Source: Streptomyces zaomyceticus | Lineage (GTDB): Bacteria; Actinomycetota; Actinomycetes; Streptomycetales; Streptomycetaceae | Reading direction: 5' to 3' | Assembly: GCF_014656215.1 (NCBI RefSeq) | Contig: NZ_BNBZ01000007.1 | Location: forward strand, 186,001 to 250,000 | Length of the DNA: 64,000 nt | In this document: in pieces, positions 51,132-59,857 of the stretch | Layout: each line of letters opens with the position of its first letter | Position numbering within the stretch: position 1 is the stretch's first letter | Made by a program: the position numbers and the translations under genes | Notes under the pieces: model-generated | The model's input: the letters and a program-made list of their open reading frames with translations, nothing else | Databases searched by the model: none | What the model was told of the DNA's origin: nothing

Positions 51132-51232
51132 CTGATGGACCGTCAGATCTGACGGAATCAGGCTAGCCCCGCACCCCTGGACCGACAAGCGCCCGGCCTC
51201 TACGCTCACCGCACTATCTGACGGAACGTCAG
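51132..51232. promoter_or_regulatory. Palindromic operators E1, E2 and F in a divergent promoter
   Basis: E1 CTGATGGACCGTCAG (51132-51146) and E2, a left-half-like copy CTGACGGAATCAG (51149-51161), lie next to the amidohydrolase start. F, CTGACG-GAA-CGTCAG (51218-51232), is a perfect copy 33 bases before the AMP-binding gene start. Both divergent operons therefore have their own site within a 148-base gap. Confidence 0.7.
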
Positions 51233-51264
51233 TCATGGGGAGTACGGCCGAGAGGAGTACGGTC

Positions 51265-52779
51265 ATGGACCGGACCGCGCACGCCCTGGACGGGTCCCGC
51301 ACACTCTGGGAACTCGTCGAACGCCGCGCCGCCCTCACCCCCGACCGGCCCGTCCTCCTCCAGGGCGACCGCGTCCTGACCTTCGAAGGCCTCCGCGCCC
51401 GCGCCGAACGCTGCGCCGCCGGCCTCCACGCCATGGGCGTGCGCCCCGGCACGGTCGTCGCCTGGCAGCTGCCCACCCGCATCGAGACCGCGGTGCTCTC
51501 CTTCGCGCTCGCCCGCATCGGAGCCGTACAGACACCCGTGATCCCCTTCTACCGGGACAAGGAGGTCGGCTTCGCGCTGCGCGAGTCCAAGGCCGAGTTC
51601 TTCGCCGTCCCCGGAGTCTGGCGCGGATTCGACCATACGGAGATGGCCCGGAGACTCGGCGCACACGGCGTCTTCGAGGCATACGACCCCGCGTCCCTCC
51701 CCGACGGCGACCCCGAACTGCTGCCCCCGCCGCCCGCCTCCGGGACCGACGTCCGCTGGATCTACTGGACCTCCGGCACGACCTCCGACCCCAAGGGCGT
51801 CCTGCACACAGACCGTTCGCTCCTCGCGGGCGGCTCCTGCCTCGCCCACGCGCTCCGGCTCGACGACACGGACGTCGGCTCGATGGCCTTCCCCTACGCG
51901 CACATCGCCGGACCCGACTACACGGTGATGCTGCTGCTGTACGGATTCCCCGCGGTGATGTTCGAACAGTTCGCGCTACCCGAAGCCCTGGACGAGTACC
52001 GGCGGCACGGGGTCACGGTGGCCGGCGGCTCCACCGCCTTCTACTCGATGTTCCTCGCCGAGCAGCGCAAACGGCCGGACGAGCCGATCATCCCCACCCT
52101 GCGGCTGCTCGCGGGCGGCGGGGCACCGAAACCACCGGAGATCTACCACGCCGTACGGAAGGAACTGGGCTGCCAGCTCACCCACGGATACGGCATGACG
52201 GAGGTCCCCATGATCACCATGGGCGACCCCGGCGACACCCCCGAGAACCTCGCGACCACCGAGGGCCGCCCGCCCGCCGGCATGGAGATCCGCATCACCG
52301 CCTCGGGAGAGGTCCGCCTGCGCGGCGAGGCCGTCTGCCGGGGCTATCTGGACCCGGCCCAGACCGCGTCCGCCTTCGACCAGGACGGCTTCCTCGTCAC
52401 CGGGGACGTCGGTCACCTCACCCCGAGCGGGCACCTCGTCCTCACCGGCCGCGTCAAGGACATCATCATCCGGAAGGGAGAGAACATCTCCGCCAAGGAG
52501 ATCGAGGAACTCCTCCACCGGCACCCGGACGTCGGCGACACCGCCGTCATAGGCCTCCCGGACGCCGAACGCGGCGAACGCGTCTGCGCCGTCGTCGAAC
52601 AGCCCCCGGGCGCCGCCCCGCTGACCCTTCCGGCCGTGACGGCCTTCCTGCGGGAGGCGGGCCTCTCCGTCCACAAGCTGCCGGAGCAGCTGGAGGTGGT
52701 CGACGCCCTCCCCCGCAACGAGACGCTGCGGAAGGTGCTGAAGTACAAGCTCAGGGAACGATTCGGTCCGTCGCGGTGA
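51265..52779 (+). CDS. AMP-forming acyl-CoA synthetase/CoA ligase
   Basis: 504 residues of the ANL superfamily. YWTSGTTSDPKGVLHT (about 165-180) is the P-loop, GYGMTEV the A5-like motif, VTGDVGHL the adenylate Asp, and GRVKDIIIRKGENISAKEIEELL the hinge and C-terminal motif with the catalytic region KVLKYKLRERF at the end. It closely resembles cyclohexanecarboxylate/long-chain-type ligases. ATG 51265 follows GAGAGGAG; the in-frame ATG 51235 lies 3 bases from operator F with no ribosome binding site. Its 3' end overlaps the convergent STAS gene by 29 bases. Confidence 0.92.
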   Translation: MDRTAHALDGSRTLWELVERRAALTPDRPVLLQGDRVLTFEGLRARAERCAAGLHAMGVRPGTVVAWQLPTRIETAVLSFALARIGAVQTPVIPFYRDKEVGFALRESKAEFFAVPGVWRGFDHTEMARRLGAHGVFEAYDPASLPDGDPELLPPPPASGTDVRWIYWTSGTTSDPKGVLHTDRSLLAGGSCLAHALRLDDTDVGSMAFPYAHIAGPDYTVMLLLYGFPAVMFEQFALPEALDEYRRHGVTVAGGSTAFYSMFLAEQRKRPDEPIIPTLRLLAGGGAPKPPEIYHAVRKELGCQLTHGYGMTEVPMITMGDPGDTPENLATTEGRPPAGMEIRITASGEVRLRGEAVCRGYLDPAQTASAFDQDGFLVTGDVGHLTPSGHLVLTGRVKDIIIRKGENISAKEIEELLHRHPDVGDTAVIGLPDAERGERVCAVVEQPPGAAPLTLPAVTAFLREAGLSVHKLPEQLEVVDALPRNETLRKVLKYKLRERFGPSR

Positions 52780-53179
52780 GATCCGCCCTGGTGACCCCGG
52801 TGGCTTCGGCGTCCACGGCGACGGCGGCCGCCGCCTCGGAGAGCGCCGCCGGCACGTCCAGGTACACCTCGAAGAGGCGCTGGACGCCGAGCGCGTCGAG
52901 CACCCGGCCGACATGGCCGTCCCTGTCCTCGGGAAGGATCAGCCGCAGCCGGCCCCCGCAGGACCGGAGCAGTCGCCGGGCCGCGATCAGCACCCCCACC
53001 CCGCTGGAGTCGCAGAAGCGGACGGAGGACAGATCGATCACCACGTCGTGGCGGCCGCCCGCCACGGCGTCGTGGACCCGGCGCCGTATCCGGGGGGAGG
53101 TGACCAAGTCCATTTCCCCCCGCACGCGGAACACCGTCCAGGAGCCGTACTCGTTCTCGTCGACCTCGATCGTCGTCAC
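52751..53179 (-). CDS. STAS domain anti-sigma factor antagonist
   Basis: 142 residues of the SpoIIAA/RsbV type. VRGEMDLVTSPRIRRRV and FCDSSGVGVLIAARR (about 55-69) are the conserved segments, the DSSG serines containing the usual phosphorylation site; the antagonist releases a sigma factor by binding its ATP-binding anti-sigma kinase. The start is GTG 53179 (GTG 53197 is in frame). Divergent from the sigma factor at 53351, a regulatory pairing conserved in Streptomyces. No kinase is adjacent. Confidence 0.9.
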   Translation of the reverse strand: MTTIEVDENEYGSWTVFRVRGEMDLVTSPRIRRRVHDAVAGGRHDVVIDLSSVRFCDSSGVGVLIAARRLLRSCGGRLRLILPEDRDGHVGRVLDALGVQRLFEVYLDVPAALSEAAAAVAVDAEATGVTRADLTATDRIVP

Positions 53180-53350
53180 GCTCGCCGCCTGCCCCACCGG
53201 GGCGGACCGAAACCCCCGGCTCCAGGGATGACGCGTTCCTTACCATCCGAGTCCGCGTCAAGGGCGCACTTGCGGCAAACAGTCGTGCGTTGTCGGGGCG
53301 GCGCACTACTTTGGAGTAGAACCGGGGAGCCGGGAAGGCGGAGGGGTCGG

Positions 53351-53929
53351 ATGGCGATGGACACACCACCGCGCTGGGACCGCAGGATGCAGCAGCGGCT
53401 GGCGCGCGGCGAGGCCGCCGCGCTCGGCGAGCTGTACGACCGGTTCGCCTCGCTGGTGCACAGCCTCGCCCACCGGGTCCTCGACGACGACGACGCGGCC
53501 GACCAGATCACCCGCGAGGTCTTCGGCTACATCTGGGAGAACCCCGACGCGTACGACCCCAAGCAGGGGAACATGCGCTCCTGGGTCGCCAAACTGACCC
53601 AGCGGCAGGCCGTGCACCGACTGCGGCAGGCCGAGGCGACGGCGTACGCGGAGACGGGCCGCGGCTCCGCCGAGGAGCTGGAGCAGAAGGTGCGCCGGGC
53701 GTCCGTCGCGGCCCGCGCGGACTACATCGTGACGTCCATGCCGACCCCGCTCCGGGCCGCGCTCGAACTGGCGTACTTCCAGCGGCGGGACTACCGCCAG
53801 ACCGCCGCCGACCTCGGCGTCACCGAGGACGAGGCGCGGCGGCGCCTCCGGCTCGGACTCCAACTGCTCTCCTCGGCGAACCGGCCCTCCGACGGCGGCG
53901 GCCCGCCCGGCTACGGACGGGCACTGTGA
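53351..53929 (+). CDS. RNA polymerase sigma factor, ECF/SigK-like
   Basis: 192 residues. Region 2 is at about 20-85 (FASLVHSLAHRVLDDDDAADQITREVFGYIWENP; SWVAKLTQRQAVHRLRQ) and region 4 at about 125-180 (LRAALELAYFQRRDYRQTAADLGVTEDEARRRLRLGL, the HTH). There is no region 1.2 or 3, as in ECF sigma factors of the SigK/SigL-type group. GGCGGAGGGG precedes ATG 53351. The stop overlaps the GTG of the anti-sigma gene (GTGA), the classical arrangement for a sigma/anti-sigma pair. The divergent STAS gene may belong to the same circuit. Confidence 0.9.
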   Translation: MAMDTPPRWDRRMQQRLARGEAAALGELYDRFASLVHSLAHRVLDDDDAADQITREVFGYIWENPDAYDPKQGNMRSWVAKLTQRQAVHRLRQAEATAYAETGRGSAEELEQKVRRASVAARADYIVTSMPTPLRAALELAYFQRRDYRQTAADLGVTEDEARRRLRLGLQLLSSANRPSDGGGPPGYGRAL

Positions 53930-55239
53930 CCGGGGCGAACGGCGACGACGGCGACGACGTCGCACGCGCCCCGTGGATACCGGGGCCCCGCCGGGCGGCC
54001 GACGACCACGCGGACCTGACGGCGGACCGGGCGGTGGACCGCGCGGCGGAGGCGTACGGGGACAGGGACGAGCACAGGGCGGGGCACGGGACCGAGACGG
54101 AGGAGACATCCGGGGTGGAACCCGAACCGGACGTACCGGTCCTCACCCACGGCGTGCTCAAGTCCCTCCTCGGGGCGTGGGCGCTGTCGGCGTGTTCGGT
54201 CGGGGAGACGAAGGCCGTCGAGGACCACCTCACGGCCTGCGCGCCGTGCGCGGACGAGGCACTGCGGCTGCGGGACGCGGTGACGCTGCTGCACGAGGAG
54301 CGCGATCTGGACCTCGACCCGCTGCTGCGGTCCCGGGTCCTGGAGAACTGCCTCGGCCGGCGCCCGGCCCGCATCCCGGTCCCCGACTGGGTCACTCCGT
54401 ACGACGCGGAGACCGCGCGGCTCGACGCGCTGCTGCGGGACATCGGCGAGTCGGAGTGGCACGCGCCGGTACGGCTCAAGTGGTACGACGGCGACCGTAT
54501 CGTCCGCCGCAAGTCCACGGTCGCGGGCGTCATCGGCCATCTGCTCGCCGTCGACGGCCTGGTGTCGGCGGCGCTCGGCCTCGACGACCCGCTCGGCCCG
54601 CACGCCCCGGAGCTGTCGCCGTCCGAACGGACCGAGGCGTTCTGGTCGGGCCTGGACCGGCCGCCGAACCGGATGCTCCGGGGCCCCTGGCGTGAGCAGA
54701 GCCACACCCTGATCCGCACGGTGTCGTTCGCGGGCCGGGGCGTGGCGGACCTCACGGTCACCTACAAGGACTTCGCGCTCCCGCTCCGGGACTCGCTCCT
54801 GGAGCGGGCCTTCGAGTGCTGGGTGCACGCGGACGACATCGCGAACGCGGTGGCGTACCCGTACGCCCCGCCCAGCGGCGCGCACCTGCACGGCATGATC
54901 GACCTGGCGGCCCGGCTGCTCCCGGCGGCCCTCGCGCACCGCCGCCGAGCGGGCCTCGCGGCCCCGGCCCGCGACCTGGTCGCGGCGGGCGCGCCGGGCC
55001 GGTCGCTCCATCTGGAGGTGGAGGGCGCGGGCGGCGGCCACTGGTACATCGCCCTGGACTCGCCGGCGGCGATCGGCTCGCCGGAGCGCGCGGTGGCGCA
55101 GGTCGCGATGGACGGCGTCGAGTTCTGCCAGTTGGTGGCGGGCCACATCTCCCCGGAGGAAGCGGCGGCGGGCCAGGACGGCGACCGGGAGGCCATCAGG
55201 GACGTCCTGTCGGCAGCGGCGTCCCTGAGCCGCCTGTAG
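53926..55239 (+). CDS. Zinc-finger anti-sigma factor fused to a mycothiol-dependent maleylpyruvate isomerase-like domain
   Basis: 437 residues. After an acidic disordered N-terminus of about 65 residues comes a zf-HC2/ZAS-type anti-sigma domain (about 68-135) with LLGAWALSACS and the zinc motif HLTACAPC (HxxxCxxC). The rest (about 150-437) is DinB-like, of the MDMPI family: VAGVIGHLLAVDGLVSAALGL and CWVHADDIANAV carry the metal-site His/Asp positions. No membrane segment was seen, so it should be cytosolic. GTGA overlap with the sigma gene makes it the cognate anti-sigma factor. Confidence 0.85.
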   Translation: MTGANGDDGDDVARAPWIPGPRRAADDHADLTADRAVDRAAEAYGDRDEHRAGHGTETEETSGVEPEPDVPVLTHGVLKSLLGAWALSACSVGETKAVEDHLTACAPCADEALRLRDAVTLLHEERDLDLDPLLRSRVLENCLGRRPARIPVPDWVTPYDAETARLDALLRDIGESEWHAPVRLKWYDGDRIVRRKSTVAGVIGHLLAVDGLVSAALGLDDPLGPHAPELSPSERTEAFWSGLDRPPNRMLRGPWREQSHTLIRTVSFAGRGVADLTVTYKDFALPLRDSLLERAFECWVHADDIANAVAYPYAPPSGAHLHGMIDLAARLLPAALAHRRRAGLAAPARDLVAAGAPGRSLHLEVEGAGGGHWYIALDSPAAIGSPERAVAQVAMDGVEFCQLVAGHISPEEAAAGQDGDREAIRDVLSAAASLSRL

Positions 55240-55307
55240 AACGCCGCCCGCCGTGCCCGGGCTCCCGGGGTGCGGGAACGGGCAGGGGGCGGAGACGGCC
55301 CGCGGGA

Positions 55308-56159
55308 CTACGCGAAGACCACCGTGCGGCGGCCGTTCAGGAGGATGCGGTGCTCCGCGTGCCACTTCACCGCGCGCGCCAGCGCCTGGCACTCCACGTC
55401 CCGGCCGATCGCCACCAGCTGGTCGGGGGTCACCTCGTGGCCCACCCGCTCGACCTCCTGCTCGATGATCGGCCCCTCGTCGAGGTCTGCCGTCACGTAG
55501 TGCGCGGTCGCGCCGATGAGCTTGACGCCGCGGGTGTGCGCCTGGTGGTAGGGCTTGGCGCCCTTGAAGCTGGGGAGGAAGGAGTGGTGGATGTTGATGA
55601 TCCGCCCGGAGAGCTGCTTGCAGAGGTCGTCGGAGAGGACCTGCATGTAGCGGGCGAGGACGACGAGCTCGACGTTCTCCTCGCGGACGAGGTCGAGGAG
55701 CTCCGCCTCGGCTTCGGCCTTGGTGTCCTTGGTGACGGGGATGTGCCGGAAGGGCAGCCCGTAGGAACCGACCAGTTCCTGGAAGTCCGTGTGGTTGGAG
55801 ACGACGGCCACGATCTCCACGGGCAGCGCGCCGATCCTGGAGCGGAACAGCAGGTCGTTCAGGCAGTGGCCGAATTTGGACACCATGAGGACGATCCGCA
55901 TGCGCTCGTCGGCGCGGTTGATCTGCCAGTCCATCTCGAAGGAGTCACCGACCGCGGTGAAGCTGGCCCGCAGCTTGTCGACGTTCACGGGGGCCTCTGC
56001 CGAGAAGTGGACCCGCATGAAGAAGAGCCCGCTGTCACGGTCTCCGAACTGCTGGCTGTCCTCGATGTTGCACCCGGTGATGAAGAGGTAGCTCGACACG
56101 GCGTGCACGATGCCCTGCTTGTCGGGGCAGGAGAGGGTGAGGACGTACTGGTCGGTCAT
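55308..56159 (-). CDS. purU: Formyltetrahydrofolate deformylase
   Basis: 283 residues. N-terminal ACT domain (about 1-85: VLTLSCPDKQGIVHAVSSYL) and C-terminal formyltransferase-like hydrolase domain with VSKFGHCLNDLL, VVSNHTDF, LARYMQVLS and the catalytic INIHHSFLPSFKGA..Y and GATAHYVTADLDEGPII segments. It releases formate from 10-formyltetrahydrofolate, balancing one-carbon pools and feeding purT-type purine synthesis. ATG 56159 was preferred to the in-frame upstream codon at 56177 because PurU proteins begin directly before the ACT strand and GGCGGG precedes it. Confidence 0.97.
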   Translation of the reverse strand: MTDQYVLTLSCPDKQGIVHAVSSYLFITGCNIEDSQQFGDRDSGLFFMRVHFSAEAPVNVDKLRASFTAVGDSFEMDWQINRADERMRIVLMVSKFGHCLNDLLFRSRIGALPVEIVAVVSNHTDFQELVGSYGLPFRHIPVTKDTKAEAEAELLDLVREENVELVVLARYMQVLSDDLCKQLSGRIINIHHSFLPSFKGAKPYHQAHTRGVKLIGATAHYVTADLDEGPIIEQEVERVGHEVTPDQLVAIGRDVECQALARAVKWHAEHRILLNGRRTVVFA

Positions 56160-56321
56160 CCCGCCAGCCTGCCACACCCGGGCTCGCCGGGTGACCCACT
56201 GTCCGGCAGGCGGAACGACGGGGGACCGCTTCAGGACAGTGCTTCAGGACGGGGCTTCGGGGCGGGGCTTCGGGGCGGGGCTTCGGGGCGGCGCGTCAGG
56301 ACACCGCTTCAGGACAGCGCT

Positions 56322-56765
56322 TCAGGACCTCGTCATGATCTGGAGCACGTCGAGGGAGCGCGGAGGCAGGTCGGGGTCCTCCCCGTCGGCGTGGGCGAGG
56401 CGGACGTGGGCCTCGCGGGCGGCGTGGACGGCCTCGGGCCAGCCGGGGTGCTGGAGGTACGCGGAGACGTGGGCGTCGGGTCCGACCTGGTGCATGATGC
56501 GGAGCACCCGGAGGACGGCGGCGTCGACCAGGACGGCCTCGCCGGTGTCCCGGAAGATCGAGCCGACGTACTTCTCGGCGGACCAGTTGTCGAGCCAGGT
56601 GTCCTCGACCAGGCGGTAGACGGCGTCGGTGATGTCGCCGTATCCCTCCAGACCGGCCAGCCAGGTCGTCTCGTGGAACTCGGGATCGGAAAGCATGTGC
56701 AGCGCCGAGCGCACGTTGCTGCGCCAGCGCCACCAGGGCATGTCGTTGAGCGGCATGCCGCCCAT
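56322..56765 (-). CDS. SCO4402-like conserved actinobacterial protein
   Basis: 147 residues, soluble, rich in Trp and His near the N-terminus (MPWWRWRSNVRSALHMLSDP) and with a conserved WLAGLEGYGDITDAVYRLVEDTW segment. I recognise it as the small Streptomyces protein family found next to purU; no function is known. The start is uncertain: ATG 56765 (used) or GTG 56825, which adds a Ser/Arg-rich 20 residues. Neither has a convincing Shine-Dalgarno. Divergent from the lipoprotein gene at 56946. Confidence 0.75.
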   Translation of the reverse strand: MGGMPLNDMPWWRWRSNVRSALHMLSDPEFHETTWLAGLEGYGDITDAVYRLVEDTWLDNWSAEKYVGSIFRDTGEAVLVDAAVLRVLRIMHQVGPDAHVSAYLQHPGWPEAVHAAREAHVRLAHADGEDPDLPPRSLDVLQIMTRS

Positions 56766-56945
56766 GGTGGAGGAGCGACGGCCGCGACGGGAAGAGTTAA
56801 CCGAACCGGAGACTGGACTGGACACGTTTCGATCGTACGTTCCCTTGTCCGGTAACCGGAGCCACCCCCTCGCCGCCCCCGTAATTCACCTTCACGTCAC
56901 CCAGCGTTGAACCGTGCTCACTCCCGCGTTACCCATGAGGCGGAA

Positions 56946-58268
56946 ATGTGCATGCCCATGACCGGTAGGCGACTGACCTCACTCCTCGCGTACATCACGA
57001 CCTCGGCGGCCGGAGCCTCGTTGCTCACCGGTTGTGGTGTGCTCCCTGGGGCCACGGGGGGCTCCAGGGAACCCGTCACGGTGATGACCTGGGCCCCCGA
57101 CCAGACGCGGGCGACCAATATGCCCGGAATGCCCGCCATGGCGCAGGCTTTTGCCCGGTGGGTCAACTCCCAGGGCGGCATCGACGGCCACGAACTGCGC
57201 GTCCTCACCTGCAACGAGCACAACAGCACCGCCGGCGCCGCCGCCTGCGCCCGCCGGGCCGTTCGCGAGAACGCGGTCGCGGTCGTCGGCTCGTACAGCC
57301 AGAACGGCCGCGCCTTCATGGCCCCCCTGGAGGCCGCCGGCATCCCGTACATCGGCGGCTACGGCATCTCGGAGGACGAGTTCACCAGCCCGCTCTCCTA
57401 CCCCGTGAACGGCGGCCAGGCGTCCCTCATCGCCGGCCACGGCATCCAGCTCGCCGGCTCCTGCCGCACGGTCTCCCTCGTCCGGCCCGACACCCTCGCC
57501 GGCGACCGGCTTCCCGAGCTCCTCAACTCCGGCCTGCGCAAGGCGAGCCACCGCGGCGCCGTCGACATCCCCGCCGTCGAGGACGCGGCCGAGTACACCG
57601 CGCAGGCCAGCCGGGCCCGGGAGAAGGCCGGTGAGAAGCAGGGCTGTGTCACCGCGGTCCTCGGCGAGCGCACCCAGACCTTCTTCGACTCGTTCCGGCG
57701 GCTCCCGGAGCAGGAGGAGGGCGAGGGGGGCCGGGGCGGCGGAGACGTCCAGGGCGGCGACTCCGGCGAGGAGAACGGCGCCGTGCGGATCTCCTCCGTC
57801 CTCGGCAGCGTCGGACAGCCCGTGATCGACCGCACCGGCGGAGCCCACAGCCCCTTCGAGGGCGCGTTCGTCACCGGCTGGTACCCGGAGGCGGGGGACA
57901 AGAGCTGGGCGCCGATGCGCAAGGTCATCCAGGAGCACGCCTTCGCCGACAACCGGGTCGACCCGGCGGACGCGGGCGTCCAGACCACCTGGATCGCCTA
58001 CACGGTCCTCAAGGACGTCATCGAGGCCCTCGACGACGACACGATCTCGGCGAGCCGGATCGCCCACGCCCTCGACCGGGGCGAGCGGATCGACACCGGC
58101 GGTCTGACCCCGACCCTGCGCTGGAAGTACGAGGACCTGCTCGGCGCCCCCGGCTACCCCCGGATCGTCAACCACGAGGTGACATTCCAGGTGGTCCGCA
58201 AGGGGCGGCTGGTGGCGCAGAAGCCGGGCTTCGTCGATGTCGGCGAGACCGTCCTCAGCGCCCCCTGA
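56946..58268 (+). CDS. ABC-type branched-chain-amino-acid-like substrate-binding lipoprotein (orphan)
   Basis: 440 residues. The lipobox SLLTGC places the lipidated cysteine at residue 30. The mature part has the type I periplasmic-binding fold of LivJ-like proteins: AFARWVNSQGGIDGHELRVLTCNEH, VVGSYSQNGRAFMAPLEAAGIPYIGG, and the closing DVIEALDDDTISASRIAHAL helix. A Glu/Gly-rich low-complexity insert lies at about 255-280. No permease or ATPase gene is adjacent, so it may serve a distant transporter or act as a sensor. ATG 56946 with GAGGCGGAA; ATG 56952 and 56958 are alternatives. Confidence 0.82.
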   Translation: MCMPMTGRRLTSLLAYITTSAAGASLLTGCGVLPGATGGSREPVTVMTWAPDQTRATNMPGMPAMAQAFARWVNSQGGIDGHELRVLTCNEHNSTAGAAACARRAVRENAVAVVGSYSQNGRAFMAPLEAAGIPYIGGYGISEDEFTSPLSYPVNGGQASLIAGHGIQLAGSCRTVSLVRPDTLAGDRLPELLNSGLRKASHRGAVDIPAVEDAAEYTAQASRAREKAGEKQGCVTAVLGERTQTFFDSFRRLPEQEEGEGGRGGGDVQGGDSGEENGAVRISSVLGSVGQPVIDRTGGAHSPFEGAFVTGWYPEAGDKSWAPMRKVIQEHAFADNRVDPADAGVQTTWIAYTVLKDVIEALDDDTISASRIAHALDRGERIDTGGLTPTLRWKYEDLLGAPGYPRIVNHEVTFQVVRKGRLVAQKPGFVDVGETVLSAP

Positions 58269-58343
58269 TCCGGCCGGACCCCGGAGCCTCCGGGTTGTCC
58301 GGCCCCCGGGCGTCCGGCCCCGGGCTTTCGGGCCCCCGGGCCC

Positions 58344-59804
58344 CTACAGCTGCGTGGGGCTGCGCTTCTCCAGTCCGTACTTCTCGGCGGTCGGGTTCCA
58401 CAGCCCGGCCGCCTCGCGCTTGGCGTTGGTGGCCTCGCCGCTCTTGGCGTCCGCCGCGGCCTTCTGGTTGGTCGAGCGGGACTTGCCGCCCTTGCAGGCC
58501 TTCTTGTCCTTCATCTGGTCCGCCCAGGCCGCGTAGTGGTCGTCCGCGGAGGCCGAGGCCTGCCAGGCCTTGGTGAGGGCGGCCGTCAGCGCCGCGCTCT
58601 TCGGGAGCTTGTCGACCGACAGCGTCTGGAGCTTGGTGACGAGGCCGCGGCGCTGCTCGGCGGCGCCCCGCAGGTCGTTCGCCGCCTTGTCGAGGTTCTT
58701 GCACTGCGAGATCGCCGCGACCGAGCTGATCACCGTGTTGCGGCTGTCGCTGCTGGTCGCGAGCAGCTTGCTCAGCTCCTGCGCCTGCGGCTCCGCCGGA
58801 TCGGCCGGCTTCTCCGCGGGCGCCGTGGCCTCGCCGGACGGCGTGGCGGAACCGGCCGCCACGTTCTCGCTGCCCTTCTGGGGCTCCTTGCCCTCGTCGC
58901 CACCGCTGAGGAGCGCCCCGGCGCCGAGACCGACGACGGCGCAGCCGACGACGACGGCGGCGATCAGGGCGACCGGCGACTTGCGGCGCGCGGGCTCGGG
59001 ATCGGCTCCGTCGTCGTAGTAGGCGTCCTGGTAGGCGTACTGCTGCGGAGGCTGCTGGTGCTGCGGAGGCTGGTGCTGCTGGTACGGGGCGGGGGCGGGC
59101 TGCTGATACGCCTGCGGCTGCTGGGGAGCACGCGGCGCCTGCGGGGCCCGCGGGGCCTCTGTACGGAAGAGGTTGTCGAACTCGGCGGGCGGCTGGCGCT
59201 CACCGGGCTCCTGCCCCGTCACGGGGGCGATGTACTGGGTCGCGTCCGAGGCGCCCGCGGGCCCCGGGCCCTGCTGCTGGAGCGGTCCGGTGCCCAGGAA
59301 CTGGGTCTGCGGGCCCCCGCCCTGCTGCGGCGGCACCGGGGCGATGTGCTGGGTGGCCTGCATGTCGCCGGCGGCCGGCGGCGGGTATCCGTAGCCGGGC
59401 TGCGGACCGGGCGCCTGCGGCATGCCGCCCGCGGGCGGCGGCGGGTACCCGTATCCCGGCTGCGGACCGGCGACCGGCGGCATCCCGCCCGGGACCGGGG
59501 CGATGTGCTGGGTCGCCTGCATGTCCGCGGCGCCCGGGGCGCCCGGACCCGGGTAGCCGTAGCCGGGCTGCGGCGGCGGGCCCTGGGCCGGTATCGGCGC
59601 CAGGTACTGGGTGGACTGCATGTCGGAGGCGCCGCCCGGCGCCGCCTCCGGAGGCAGCGGCTGCGCGGGCGGCAGCGGCTGCCCGCCCGGCTGACCACCG
59701 GCGGGACCCCGGGCGCCACCCCACGACTGTGCTCCCCCTTGGGCATCCTGCGCGGGGGGCACCGCCGGGTACTGCGGCTCCGGACCCTGTCCGTTCTGCG
59801 TCAC
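58344..59804 (-). CDS. Single-pass membrane protein with Pro/Gln-rich cytoplasmic repeats
   Basis: 486 residues. The N-terminal 270 are disordered, Pro/Gln/Gly-rich, with four copies of an ATQ(Y/H)(I/L)AP(V/I) motif (MQSTQYLAPIP, two MQATQHIAPVP, ASDATQYIAPVT) and three PQPGYGYP units. A membrane helix follows at about 276-300 (LIAAVVVGCAVVGLGAGALL), then an extracellular helical domain of about 180 residues with two cysteines (AISQCKNLDKA; KKACKGGK). The repeated threonines look like candidate Ser/Thr-kinase sites. No family recognised; the layout is common in Streptomyces. ATG 59804. Confidence 0.8.
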   Translation of the reverse strand: MTQNGQGPEPQYPAVPPAQDAQGGAQSWGGARGPAGGQPGGQPLPPAQPLPPEAAPGGASDMQSTQYLAPIPAQGPPPQPGYGYPGPGAPGAADMQATQHIAPVPGGMPPVAGPQPGYGYPPPPAGGMPQAPGPQPGYGYPPPAAGDMQATQHIAPVPPQQGGGPQTQFLGTGPLQQQGPGPAGASDATQYIAPVTGQEPGERQPPAEFDNLFRTEAPRAPQAPRAPQQPQAYQQPAPAPYQQHQPPQHQQPPQQYAYQDAYYDDGADPEPARRKSPVALIAAVVVGCAVVGLGAGALLSGGDEGKEPQKGSENVAAGSATPSGEATAPAEKPADPAEPQAQELSKLLATSSDSRNTVISSVAAISQCKNLDKAANDLRGAAEQRRGLVTKLQTLSVDKLPKSAALTAALTKAWQASASADDHYAAWADQMKDKKACKGGKSRSTNQKAAADAKSGEATNAKREAAGLWNPTAEKYGLEKRSPTQL

Positions 59805-59857
59805 CGGGACTCCTACTGATGGACCTACGGAATCGTCGGCTCACGCTACCGGGTGCG

